This document shows positions 1 to 7,851 of a DNA stretch of 64,000 bases, one piece after another. Source of the stretch: CAYQNU01 sp964419055. GTDB lineage: Bacteria > Bacteroidota > Bacteroidia > Flavobacteriales_D > Parvicellaceae. Within the stretch, counting starts at the first letter, position 1. The number at the start of each line of letters is the position of its first letter. The notes under the pieces are model-generated. The model was not told the origin of the DNA. It made no database searches and was given only the letters and a program-made list of their open reading frames with translations. Both the position numbers and the translations under genes were made by a program. The stretch lies in the NCBI GenBank assembly GCA_964419055.1, contig CAYQNU010000005.1, forward strand, positions 148,742 through 212,741, given 5' to 3'.

Positions 1-1438
1 AACCTGTTTTGTAGCGCACCGAAGCAAACGAACGCATCAGTATTTTTTTAAATCCTTTAATTCTAAAATCGGATACCGTTGGGTAATACCCATTCAATAC
101 TACCTCAAAATTGCGAATGGTATCAATCATATAGGGTTTTAACCAAGGAGTAAGCGGATTTTTACGTAAATCAAAATTCTCCCAAGAAGGTGAAATCCAA
201 TCTTCTAATTGGGTTGGAAAAGAAAATCCTGCTGCCAAAATTTGATCATATAATTCAGAACCTTCTGTTGGTACGGGGCTAAATAAATAAATGATGATTT
301 CAGCCTTCGGATTGATTTGTTTAATCTCCTTGATGAAGTTAATATCCCATAAGATATTATCGTACACTTCTTTTTCTGTAGGAGCGGGCATTCCCAATAC
401 AAAAGATAATTCAGGTATAATGTCCACCTTTTTCATACGCAGCACAAAATCCTTAATCATTTGCCCCGTTTGTGTTCCCCCTTTGTTCATTTGTTTGAGC
501 ACGGCATCATTACCTGTTTCAGCACCTAAAAATATCATTTTACAGCCTGCTTTACGCATCAAATGCAACTCATCATCGCTATACAAGTTGATGGTATCAA
601 TACGTCCCTCACCCCAATAACTCAGGTTGTCGTTGAGTATGAGTTCAGAAAATTCCAATACTCTTTTTTTAGAAGTGAAGAAATTGTTATCGTGAAACTC
701 TACTGCATCAATACCGTATTGTTTTTTGAAGTAGATTACATCTTCATAAATGCGCTGAGCAGACATACCTTTCCATTTGGCATTGTAGATGGGAACTACA
801 GCACAAAACGAACACGAAAATGGACACCCCATGCTTGAATGATGGGCCAATGTTTTATTTCCCAAAAAAGTCTTGGGTAAATATTGGGATAAAGAATAGT
901 GTTGGTTTAAATAATCGTAGGGATATTTGGGTAAGGTATCTTGATCCAAAAGGGCTTCCGTGGCCGTTTTTATGAGTTTACCTTCGTCATTTTTATAAAT
1001 TAAATTTTTAATGTTCGGTAATTTTTCCAAATCATCGGTTTCTATTGCCTCTAAAAGAGAAGGAAAGGCCAAATCGCCTGGACCATTTATTATGTAATCT
1101 ACATAGCCCGATTGTAAAGACGTTTTGTATTGATTAGAAGCAAAGTACCCTCCCCAAATGGTTATGACTTCAGGGTACGCTAGTTTAATTTTTTTTGTGT
1201 ACGGTATAGCTTGTCTCAATTGAGGACCGGGCATTACCGTTGAACAAAAATAGCGAATTTCACCTGTTTTTAATAACCCTTCAATTTTTAACCAAGGATC
1301 CATTTCACGATTGCCATCAATAAAAATATACTCAAATTTCCCGTGAATAGAGGCACCTACTTGCAAAATAGAATTGGGAATTCGATGTTTACCGTTGGCA
1401 CTTCGGGGGTTAAAAATAATGGCTTTACCTTTGGTCAT
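1..1438 (-). CDS. B12-binding radical SAM protein (3' end cut by window edge)
   Basis: The minus-strand reading frame starts at an ATG at 1438 and stays open to the left edge, giving about 479 codons without a stop; the C-terminus lies outside the window. The N-terminal ~170 residues look like a cobalamin-binding Rossmann domain (IWGGYFAS strand-turn). The radical SAM cluster motif CPFSCSFC follows at Cys205, Cys209 and Cys212, which would bind the 4Fe-4S cluster that cleaves S-adenosylmethionine. A later FLGAETGND-type strand is typical of the family. No DxHxxG cobalamin-ligand motif is visible, as in many members. It is divergent from the operon starting at 1572, with 133 bases between. Substrate unknown; probably a modification enzyme of the same locus. 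Confidence 0.9.
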   Translation of the reverse strand, partial: MTKGKAIIFNPRSANGKHRIPNSILQVGASIHGKFEYIFIDGNREMDPWLKIEGLLKTGEIRYFCSTVMPGPQLRQAIPYTKKIKLAYPEVITIWGGYFASNQYKTSLQSGYVDYIINGPGDLAFPSLLEAIETDDLEKLPNIKNLIYKNDEGKLIKTATEALLDQDTLPKYPYDYLNQHYSLSQYLPKTFLGNKTLAHHSSMGCPFSCSFCAVVPIYNAKWKGMSAQRIYEDVIYFKKQYGIDAVEFHDNNFFTSKKRVLEFSELILNDNLSYWGEGRIDTINLYSDDELHLMRKAGCKMIFLGAETGNDAVLKQMNKGGTQTGQMIKDFVLRMKKVDIIPELSFVLGMPAPTEKEVYDNILWDINFIKEIKQINPKAEIIIYLFSPVPTEGSELYDQILAAGFSFPTQLEDWISPSWENFDLRKNPLTPWLKPYMIDTIRNFEVVLNGYYPTVSDFRIKGFKKILMRSFASVRYKTG

Positions 1439-1550
1439 AGTAAAAATTAGCTGATTCAATAGGAGTTGTAAAAGTAATTAATTTAACTAAAGTAAAGAGC
1501 TTAATTCATAAAGTGTTCACAATAAATGCTATGGTTCATATATTTTTCTC

Positions 1551-1558
1551 TACTTTTG
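1551..1558 (+). promoter_or_regulatory. Bacteroidota -7 box (TACTTTTG) for the glycan operon
   Basis: TACTTTTG matches the Bacteroidota -7 consensus TAnnTTTG and lies 13 bases before the ATG at 1572. No clear -33 TTG is seen at the usual distance. It is the best candidate promoter for the seven-gene operon. Confidence 0.45.
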
Positions 1559-1571
1559 AGCTCAATAAACA

Positions 1572-2417
1572 ATGGTGATTATGACTAAAAAACTCTTCGT
1601 ATACCTTTTTGCCTTTATAATCAGTTTTGCAATAGCTTTTGGTTATTACCTATTTATTCTTGGGTCAAAATTTTCATCAACAGCAGTAGTTTATCCTACT
1701 TCAACCCTCAACCCTCAATTTTTATTAGAAGCAGGATTGCGATTTGGAGATGAAAAAGAATTGAATGAATTAATAGAAGTGTTGCATTCAAACGATGTAG
1801 CTTTAAAAGTATTAAGTTCAATCCATAAAGAAAAAATGGAAAGTTTGAACCAAGAAGATATTTCTAAGTTATTGAAAGAGTTGAAAAGTAATACTGCGAT
1901 AGAAAGAGGAATAAATCGTTCGGTAAGTATAACGGTAACACATGAAGACCCAATATTAGCAGCCAACATTGCCAACAGTTATTCAACAGCAGGTTACGAT
2001 CATTTGTCAGATTTGGTCATTAATAGTGTGGAGGAACATTTGAATGTTATGACCGAGTTGTATGACAAAAAATTAGAGGAGGTGGCTCTTTTACAAGATA
2101 CGCTCGAAAAATTAGAGACTATTGGTGAATCAAAAGTAGAAGGGATGGTATTAGTAAAGACACCACGTTACCGATTTTTTGATACCAAGTTTGAATTTGA
2201 AATGAAAAAATTGGGGGAAATTAAAAATCACAAAGAGCATTTAGAAGGTGTTATAAAGAAAAATGTACCTCAATTATTTGTGGTGAGCCAAGCTCGTCCT
2301 CAAACTGAAATTTCAAAAAGCTCTTCAATTTTCAAATCTTTCTTATTTTCTATATTATCGGTCTTGTTGTTAGCTGTTGTCCGCAATAGAAAAAGATTTT
2401 TTACAACCACTCATTAA
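1572..2417 (+). CDS. Wzz-like polysaccharide chain-length / co-polymerase protein
   Basis: A 281-residue inner-membrane protein with one N-terminal membrane segment (about residues 5-30), a long helical periplasmic region, and one C-terminal segment (about 253-272) followed by a basic tail. This two-helix layout with a helical middle is that of polysaccharide co-polymerases (Wzz family), which set the chain length of O-antigen or capsule. The phrase ANIANSYS in the middle is typical of the family. There is no fused tyrosine-kinase domain. It is the first gene of a tight operon; the next gene, an O-antigen ligase-like protein, begins 3 bases after its stop, which supports a role in polymer assembly. 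An alternative ATG at 1581 would remove three residues. Confidence 0.7.
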   Translation: MVIMTKKLFVYLFAFIISFAIAFGYYLFILGSKFSSTAVVYPTSTLNPQFLLEAGLRFGDEKELNELIEVLHSNDVALKVLSSIHKEKMESLNQEDISKLLKELKSNTAIERGINRSVSITVTHEDPILAANIANSYSTAGYDHLSDLVINSVEEHLNVMTELYDKKLEEVALLQDTLEKLETIGESKVEGMVLVKTPRYRFFDTKFEFEMKKLGEIKNHKEHLEGVIKKNVPQLFVVSQARPQTEISKSSSIFKSFLFSILSVLLLAVVRNRKRFFTTTH

Positions 2418-2420
2418 TCC

Positions 2421-3872
2421 ATGAAATGGGCTTCTAATAATTGGCTAATTTGGGTCATTGTAGCTATTTTGTCCTTATTCCTTTTAGGCGAAAGCACGCT
2501 TGTTGTAGGTTTGATCATTACAGCTATTATTGGAAGATTTGTAATGGTTTTGGGTTTAGAACGTTTGGTAGTGTTGACGCTGTTCGTTTCCTTACCTTTT
2601 TCACTAGAACTATTGATCTATTCAAACTCCAAAATGACACTTCCCTCGGAAGCAATTTTGTTGGTTTTATTCTTTACATTTCTATTCAATGCATTGCAAT
2701 TTCCACCTGAAAAATTGTTTAAAGTTAAAACCTATTGGTCTTATTATACGCTTCTTTTTTCTTCACTCTTTTTTATTGGTGTTATAGCTTTTACATCGGT
2801 TTTTTCAACAATGCCAATAGTTTCCATCAAGTTTTTGCTGGTTAATCTACTTTTTCTTTCGGTAGGATTGGGCTATACTTTTTTACTCTTACAGCAGCAA
2901 AAAATTAACTTACGCGAAGTGTTGTTGGCCATAACAATTGGGTTAGTATTGGTGGTGCTGTATGTTTTGGCAAAAACTACCGTAATGGGTTTTGGAAGAG
3001 GAGTAGCTCCTGCTTTACCCAAACCTTTTTTCAACGATCATACTCATTTGGCTGCTGCTTTATTACTTGTTATTCCGTTGGTTTTTTATCTTTGGAAAAC
3101 GGAACAAAAAGTACACTATAAAAGAGGTTTTTTACTGGCGTTTATCGTATTCATTGTAGGTTTAGTCATAACATATAGTCGAGCTTCATGGATGGGTGGC
3201 GTTGTAATGTTGGCAATGGTTTTTATTTGGCATTTTAAAGTGAAAAAAGAAATTGTTTTAGCTCTCTCATTAATGCTACTACTTATCGTAGCTTTTAATA
3301 AATCAACCATTGAAAGTTATTTCCAAATTAATAGAAACGATTCCAATAGTTCTGAATCAGGTGTGGGTGAACAAATTAAATCAGTAACCAATATTACATC
3401 AGATGTTTCTAATTTGGAACGTCTCAATAGATGGAAATGTGCCGTTAGAATGGGACTCGAAAAACCCATTTTTGGATACGGTCCAGGTACTTATCAATTT
3501 CAATATTTACCATTTCAACGTAAAAACGAACTTACACGTATCAGTGTGAAATCACCTTATTATATCAAAGAGGGTAGAGGTGGTACTGCTCATTCTGAGT
3601 ATTTACTCTCTTTTTCTGAAAGTGGATGGTTGGGACTGTTAAGTTGGTTGTTTCTTATTATGAGCGTGATTTATACCTATTTTAGAATTGTTCATAAGTC
3701 CTCGAACAAAGAAACTATTCTATTAGCTCAAGCTATTTTTGCAGGATTAGTAGGGTTTTTTATTCATGCTTTTTTTAATAATTTTATGAATACACCTAAT
3801 TTTGCTCTGTATTTTTGGTTTTTAATAGGCCTGCTCTTGTTTCTATCGCATCAAAACCGTAAAGTTAGTTAA
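2421..3872 (+). CDS. O-antigen ligase / polymerase family membrane protein (WaaL/Wzy-like)
   Basis: A 483-residue polytopic membrane protein with about 10-12 hydrophobic helices and one large loop at roughly residues 300-400. It shows Wzy_C-family signs: YSRASWMGG in a central helix, the loop motif GYGPGTYQFQ, and TAHSEYLLSFSESGW shortly before the last helices. Proteins of this family transfer or polymerise lipid-linked glycans on the periplasmic face of the inner membrane. It sits 3 bases after the Wzz-like gene and 2 bases before a methyltransferase gene, so it is almost certainly co-transcribed. Sequence alone cannot tell whether it acts as ligase or polymerase. Confidence 0.8.
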   Translation: MKWASNNWLIWVIVAILSLFLLGESTLVVGLIITAIIGRFVMVLGLERLVVLTLFVSLPFSLELLIYSNSKMTLPSEAILLVLFFTFLFNALQFPPEKLFKVKTYWSYYTLLFSSLFFIGVIAFTSVFSTMPIVSIKFLLVNLLFLSVGLGYTFLLLQQQKINLREVLLAITIGLVLVVLYVLAKTTVMGFGRGVAPALPKPFFNDHTHLAAALLLVIPLVFYLWKTEQKVHYKRGFLLAFIVFIVGLVITYSRASWMGGVVMLAMVFIWHFKVKKEIVLALSLMLLLIVAFNKSTIESYFQINRNDSNSSESGVGEQIKSVTNITSDVSNLERLNRWKCAVRMGLEKPIFGYGPGTYQFQYLPFQRKNELTRISVKSPYYIKEGRGGTAHSEYLLSFSESGWLGLLSWLFLIMSVIYTYFRIVHKSSNKETILLAQAIFAGLVGFFIHAFFNNFMNTPNFALYFWFLIGLLLFLSHQNRKVS

Positions 3873-3874
3873 CT

Positions 3875-4603
3875 ATGCTCTTCAAAAAATTCAAATCGAA
3901 AGGTTTACAAGAACTTGAAAATGCTTACTTGAGTGTACGTAAGAAAGAAGAGCGCATTTATACAGACGAACATGTGCTATTACTGCCTGAAATTTCAAAA
4001 GACCATTCGCAATATAAAGAATGGCAAATTAGAAAAGACTCGTTAAATCAAATTCTAAAGTACCTTGATCAACAATCCACAGTCAAAAAAGTGTTGGATT
4101 TGGGGTGCGGTAATGGTTGGATGAGTAATGCATTGCAACAAAATGGATTTGAAACAGTGGGAGTAGATATCAATTTACTTGAATTAGAACAAGCAGCTCG
4201 CTTATTTCCAAATTGTAACTTCTATGAATGTGATATTTTTGATGATAGTTCTGATCTGCAACAAGTTGATTTGGTAATTATTTCAGCAGCTTTGCAGTAT
4301 TTTGAACAGCCTATAAAGTTGATTGAAAAAATAAAAAGTACGTTACTTAACAAAAATGGTCAAATCATCATTGCTGATACTAAATTTTATAAAACTGAAG
4401 AAATCAAAGCTGCATGTTTGAGAAGCCAAAAATATTATCAGAGTTTAGAAGCGAATGATATGATTGGTCACTATTTTCATCACAATGTTGAAATTCTTCA
4501 ACAATTGAATGCCTCTATTATTTCAAATAACAGTACTTTTGAGAAGATAATCAAACGAATTAAAGGGATAAATAATCCATTTAACTTGTATGTTATAAAA
4601 TAG
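3875..4603 (+). CDS. Class I SAM-dependent methyltransferase
   Basis: A 242-residue soluble protein with the Rossmann methyltransferase motif I VLDLGCGNGW at about residues 73-82. It is followed by VGVDINLLELEQA (motif II, acidic residue at the end of strand 2) and a VDLVIISAALQYF segment (motif IV region), as in Methyltransf_11/25 proteins. The N-terminal ~70 residues carry an EWQIRKDSL stretch also seen in glycan-locus methyltransferases. It lies third in the operon, 2 bases after the polymerase gene. Substrate unknown; a sugar or lipid-linked intermediate is plausible from context. Confidence 0.85.
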   Translation: MLFKKFKSKGLQELENAYLSVRKKEERIYTDEHVLLLPEISKDHSQYKEWQIRKDSLNQILKYLDQQSTVKKVLDLGCGNGWMSNALQQNGFETVGVDINLLELEQAARLFPNCNFYECDIFDDSSDLQQVDLVIISAALQYFEQPIKLIEKIKSTLLNKNGQIIIADTKFYKTEEIKAACLRSQKYYQSLEANDMIGHYFHHNVEILQQLNASIISNNSTFEKIIKRIKGINNPFNLYVIK

Positions 4604-4629
4604 TTTTAACCCCATATTCTTTCAAAATC

Positions 4630-5613
4630 TTGATTTCCAATTCTTCTACTTCTCAAACTAATCCAACAAATACAATTTCCTATTCTGAGGACATCCTCTC
4701 CTTATTGGCCTATTTTGATATTTTTAAACATCCTTTAACTGTTTCCGATATTCAAAGAATGAAAGGATTGTCAGAGGCAATAATTCTTGAACAACTTAAT
4801 ATATTAGTTACAACGAACATTTGTTTTGTATGGCAAGGATATTATGGATTATCTGCTGAAACACAAGAAAATGCTCAAAGAAGATTAGTAGCTGAAAAGA
4901 ATGCTGAACAGTATTGGTCTAAAGTTAAAAAATATTCCCAACGAATTGCTAATTTTCCTTTTGTCAGAGGAGTAGCCATTTCCGGTTCACTTTCTAAAGG
5001 GGTAATGACCGATGATGGAGATATCGACTTTTTTATTATTACCGAACCCAATAAATTGTGGATTACGCGTTCATTACTCATTTTATATAAAAAAATACGT
5101 TTGTTAAATTCACGAAAGTATTTTTGCCTCAACTATTTTGTGGATACCAATAATTTGGCTATTATTGATAAAAATATATTTACAGCAGTGGAAGTGGCCC
5201 ATCTAATTCCCGTTTATTCTCAAGATGATCTATTTGATCGTTTTTATGACCAAAATTCTTGGGTTAAGGAATTTATTAACTCCCCTGCACCCATTACTAT
5301 AAATGCACTTCCTTCGGATGGTTTTTATAGAATAGAACGAGATGTAAAAATCAAAAAATCAAAACATACTAAAGAAAAATGGTTGAGTGGATCGTTCGGA
5401 AACCGCTTAGAACGGTGGACACATAAAAAGACCTTGAAACGTTGGATGAAAAAATTCGGACATTTTAATGAAGATAAATTTGAGTTAACGATGCGCAGTA
5501 CTACGGGCGTTTCTAAACATCATCCTCAAGATTTTCAAAGTAAAGTATTAGACACCTACAGTGAGCGATTCAATAAAGCCATTGAGCAATTAAATCGTCA
5601 TAAACAAGAATAA
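4630..5613 (+). CDS. Nucleotidyltransferase-fold protein with N-terminal winged-helix-like region
   Basis: A 327-residue protein. Residues ~20-75 contain LLAYFDIFKHPLT, a helical region resembling a winged helix. A nucleotidyltransferase core follows, with GSLSKG at about 119-124 and DGDIDFF at about 131-137, matching the GS...DxD metal-binding pattern of the pol-beta fold. The start is probably TTG at 4630: no in-frame ATG precedes the conserved N-terminal region, and the first ATG (about codon 44) would cut it. The C-terminal third is basic and not recognised. It lies between a methyltransferase and a radical SAM gene in the operon. The nucleotide and acceptor are unknown. Confidence 0.75.
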   Translation: MISNSSTSQTNPTNTISYSEDILSLLAYFDIFKHPLTVSDIQRMKGLSEAIILEQLNILVTTNICFVWQGYYGLSAETQENAQRRLVAEKNAEQYWSKVKKYSQRIANFPFVRGVAISGSLSKGVMTDDGDIDFFIITEPNKLWITRSLLILYKKIRLLNSRKYFCLNYFVDTNNLAIIDKNIFTAVEVAHLIPVYSQDDLFDRFYDQNSWVKEFINSPAPITINALPSDGFYRIERDVKIKKSKHTKEKWLSGSFGNRLERWTHKKTLKRWMKKFGHFNEDKFELTMRSTTGVSKHHPQDFQSKVLDTYSERFNKAIEQLNRHKQE

Positions 5614-5620
5614 CCTTACA

Positions 5621-7054
5621 ATGAAAGTTCTATTTACACATAGTTATTTTCTTCATTTTGATACCAAACAATTGGAATTATCGAAACCGTATCCACCTTT
5701 GGCTACTCTATTAGCAGCATCCTTCATAAGAGAAAATGGTTTTGAAGTGTCTTTTTTTGATGTTAATTTTGAAAAAAGCGCACAAACAATTGTTCCCATT
5801 TTATCAGAGCAAAAGCCAGATGTGTTAGTGATTTACGATGATGGGTTTAATTACCTCACCAAAATGTGCTTAACCAATATGCGTGATGCAGCGTATGAAA
5901 TGTCGACCATTGCTCAAAAATTAGGTATAAAAGTATTGATTTCCAGCAGTGATTCAACCGATCATTATGTGTCCTATATTGAAAAAGGAGCCGATGCTGT
6001 GTTGTTAGGTGAAGCCGAAGATACCTTATTAGAAACATTACAACACCTACAACATCAAAAACCCATTGAAGATATTGTAGGGTTAGCAACCACTAAAAAT
6101 GGAAAAATAGTTTCTAATGGTAAACGACCTGTTCGCACACAATTGGATGAATTACCGCTTTCAGCTTGGGACTTGTTGGATATTAAGCCTTATCAAGATG
6201 CTTGGAAAAAACACGGTTATTTTTCAATCAATATGGCAACAACTCGAGGTTGTCCCTATAAATGTAATTGGTGCGCCAAACCCATTTATGGAAATAGATA
6301 CAATACGCGTTCTCCTCAAAAAGTCGTGGACGAATTACAATTCATGAAATCTCTTTTTCATTTTGACCATATTTGGTTTTCAGATGATATTTTTGGTCTT
6401 AAACCCAATTGGGTTAAGGAATTTAACGAAGTATTAAAATCTACCGACCTTAAATTTAACTACAAAATTCAATCGCGAGCAGATTTATTGTTAAAGGATC
6501 AAACCATTAAAGAGTTGGCAGAAAGCGGTGCAGAAGAAATTTGGATTGGTGCAGAATCAGGTTCTCAAAAGATTTTGGACGCCATGGATAAAGGCACAAC
6601 TGTGGAGCAAATTTATGAAGCCACTCGGTTAATGAAAAAATACCATTTAAAACCTTGTTTTTTCTTACAGTTCGGTTATTTAGATGAGCAACAAAAGGAC
6701 ATTGATGCCACATTAAAAATGGTATTTGATTTGATGCCTCATGATATTGGTGTTTCTGTGAGTTATCCTTTACCTGGGACTAAATTTTATGAAAAAGTAA
6801 AATCACAATTAACCGAAAAAACCAATTGGACCGATTCTGATGAATTATTATTGATGTATAAAAGTACGTTCTCACCTAATTATTATAAAACATTACATCG
6901 TTATTTACACAAAAAGTTTAGAGGTAAACAATCTTTAAATGAATTAAAGAAAGTGATGACTTTTAGAAGTACACAATTCAAACAAAGTGTTTCTTTTATG
7001 TATTTCAAACCGGCTGCTTGGATTGAGAAATCAAAATTGGCAAAACTTACCTAG
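5621..7054 (+). CDS. B12-binding domain radical SAM protein
   Basis: A 477-residue protein. The N-terminal ~160 residues form a cobalamin-binding-like domain that opens with the family's PYPPLATLLAAS segment and includes GADAVLLGEAE. The radical SAM core follows, with cluster cysteines in GCPYKCNWC at Cys211, Cys215 and Cys218, then FSDDIF and WIGAESGSQKILDAMDKG, typical of this family. No DxHxxG cobalamin ligand is evident. It is clearly paralogous to the product of 7848-9230 (shared RPYPPL/KPYPPL, GCPY.C.WC and IGAESGSQKI.DAMD blocks). It begins 7 bases after the nucleotidyltransferase stop. Such enzymes often methylate unactivated carbons or do other radical chemistry; the substrate here is unknown. 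Confidence 0.92.
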   Translation: MKVLFTHSYFLHFDTKQLELSKPYPPLATLLAASFIRENGFEVSFFDVNFEKSAQTIVPILSEQKPDVLVIYDDGFNYLTKMCLTNMRDAAYEMSTIAQKLGIKVLISSSDSTDHYVSYIEKGADAVLLGEAEDTLLETLQHLQHQKPIEDIVGLATTKNGKIVSNGKRPVRTQLDELPLSAWDLLDIKPYQDAWKKHGYFSINMATTRGCPYKCNWCAKPIYGNRYNTRSPQKVVDELQFMKSLFHFDHIWFSDDIFGLKPNWVKEFNEVLKSTDLKFNYKIQSRADLLLKDQTIKELAESGAEEIWIGAESGSQKILDAMDKGTTVEQIYEATRLMKKYHLKPCFFLQFGYLDEQQKDIDATLKMVFDLMPHDIGVSVSYPLPGTKFYEKVKSQLTEKTNWTDSDELLLMYKSTFSPNYYKTLHRYLHKKFRGKQSLNELKKVMTFRSTQFKQSVSFMYFKPAAWIEKSKLAKLT

Positions 7055-7056
7055 AT

Positions 7057-7851
7057 ATGAGTCCATCCTTTGATGCAGCAGCAACTAATTACGACAGTAC
7101 TTTTACGGATACATTTACAGGTAAAGGGCAACGAAATGTTGTATGGAAACAACTCGATAAAATCATAAAAAATCATCCCAAAAAAACGCTGAAAATTTTG
7201 GAAATTAATTGTGGTACAGGTGAAGATGCGATACATTTGGCCAATCAAGGTCACCAAGTTTGGGCTACTGATATTTCTCCAAAAATGATTGAAGCAGCAC
7301 AACGTAAATTGGCTAAGAATTCAACTTTACATCTTGCGTTTGACGTGTTGGATAGTAATCAACTTGAGAAAATTGAAGAAAAATTTGATATGATATTTTC
7401 CAATTTTGGTGGGCTTAATTGTTTATCCCCCGACCAATTTAAAGAATTAAGTGAAAAAGTAGCTCATTTGCTTACTCCTTCAGGTGTTTTTGTTGCCGTT
7501 ATTATGTCTCGAAAATGTGCTTGGGAACAATTGTATTTTTTGGCAAAACGAGATTCTTCAAAAAGTAAAAGGAGGTTAAGCAAAGATGCCTTGGAAATTA
7601 CTGTGGATGGTAGTGTTGTTTCAACTTGGTTTTACAGTCCTAAAGAAATTGTGGAATTGGTAAATGGCCAATTAAAACATCAAATTACTAAACCCATTGG
7701 AATAGGATATCCACCTTCGTATTTAAATGCTTTGGTTGAAAAATTTTCAATGTTAAAAGGGGTTTCACTAATGATGGAAGATTTATTTGGAAATTCTTCG
7801 GCACTAGCCAACCGTGCAGACCATTTCCTCATTACTTTTACAAAAGAATGA
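7057..7851 (+). CDS. Class I SAM-dependent methyltransferase
   Basis: A 264-residue protein with methyltransferase motif I as LEINCGTGED at about residues 48-57 and WATDISPKMIEAAQRK as motif II with its acidic residue. An IFSNFGGLNCL segment fits the motif IV region. It begins 2 bases after the preceding radical SAM gene, and its last four bases (ATGA) overlap the start of the next radical SAM gene, a sign of translational coupling. It is only distantly similar to the methyltransferase at 3875. It probably acts on the same product as the flanking radical SAM enzymes, but the acceptor cannot be read from sequence. Confidence 0.87.
   Translation: MSPSFDAAATNYDSTFTDTFTGKGQRNVVWKQLDKIIKNHPKKTLKILEINCGTGEDAIHLANQGHQVWATDISPKMIEAAQRKLAKNSTLHLAFDVLDSNQLEKIEEKFDMIFSNFGGLNCLSPDQFKELSEKVAHLLTPSGVFVAVIMSRKCAWEQLYFLAKRDSSKSKRRLSKDALEITVDGSVVSTWFYSPKEIVELVNGQLKHQITKPIGIGYPPSYLNALVEKFSMLKGVSLMMEDLFGNSSALANRADHFLITFTKE

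Noticed and set aside
205..838. Open frames at 205-402 (-), 291-620 (+) and 563-838 (+)
   Set aside because: They lie inside the long minus-strand radical SAM gene at 1-1438 and show no protein-like pattern of their own.
1439..1571. Possible cobalamin riboswitch before the B12-radical SAM operon
   Set aside because: The 133-base divergent spacer is too short for the usual element and I see no B12-box-like sequence.
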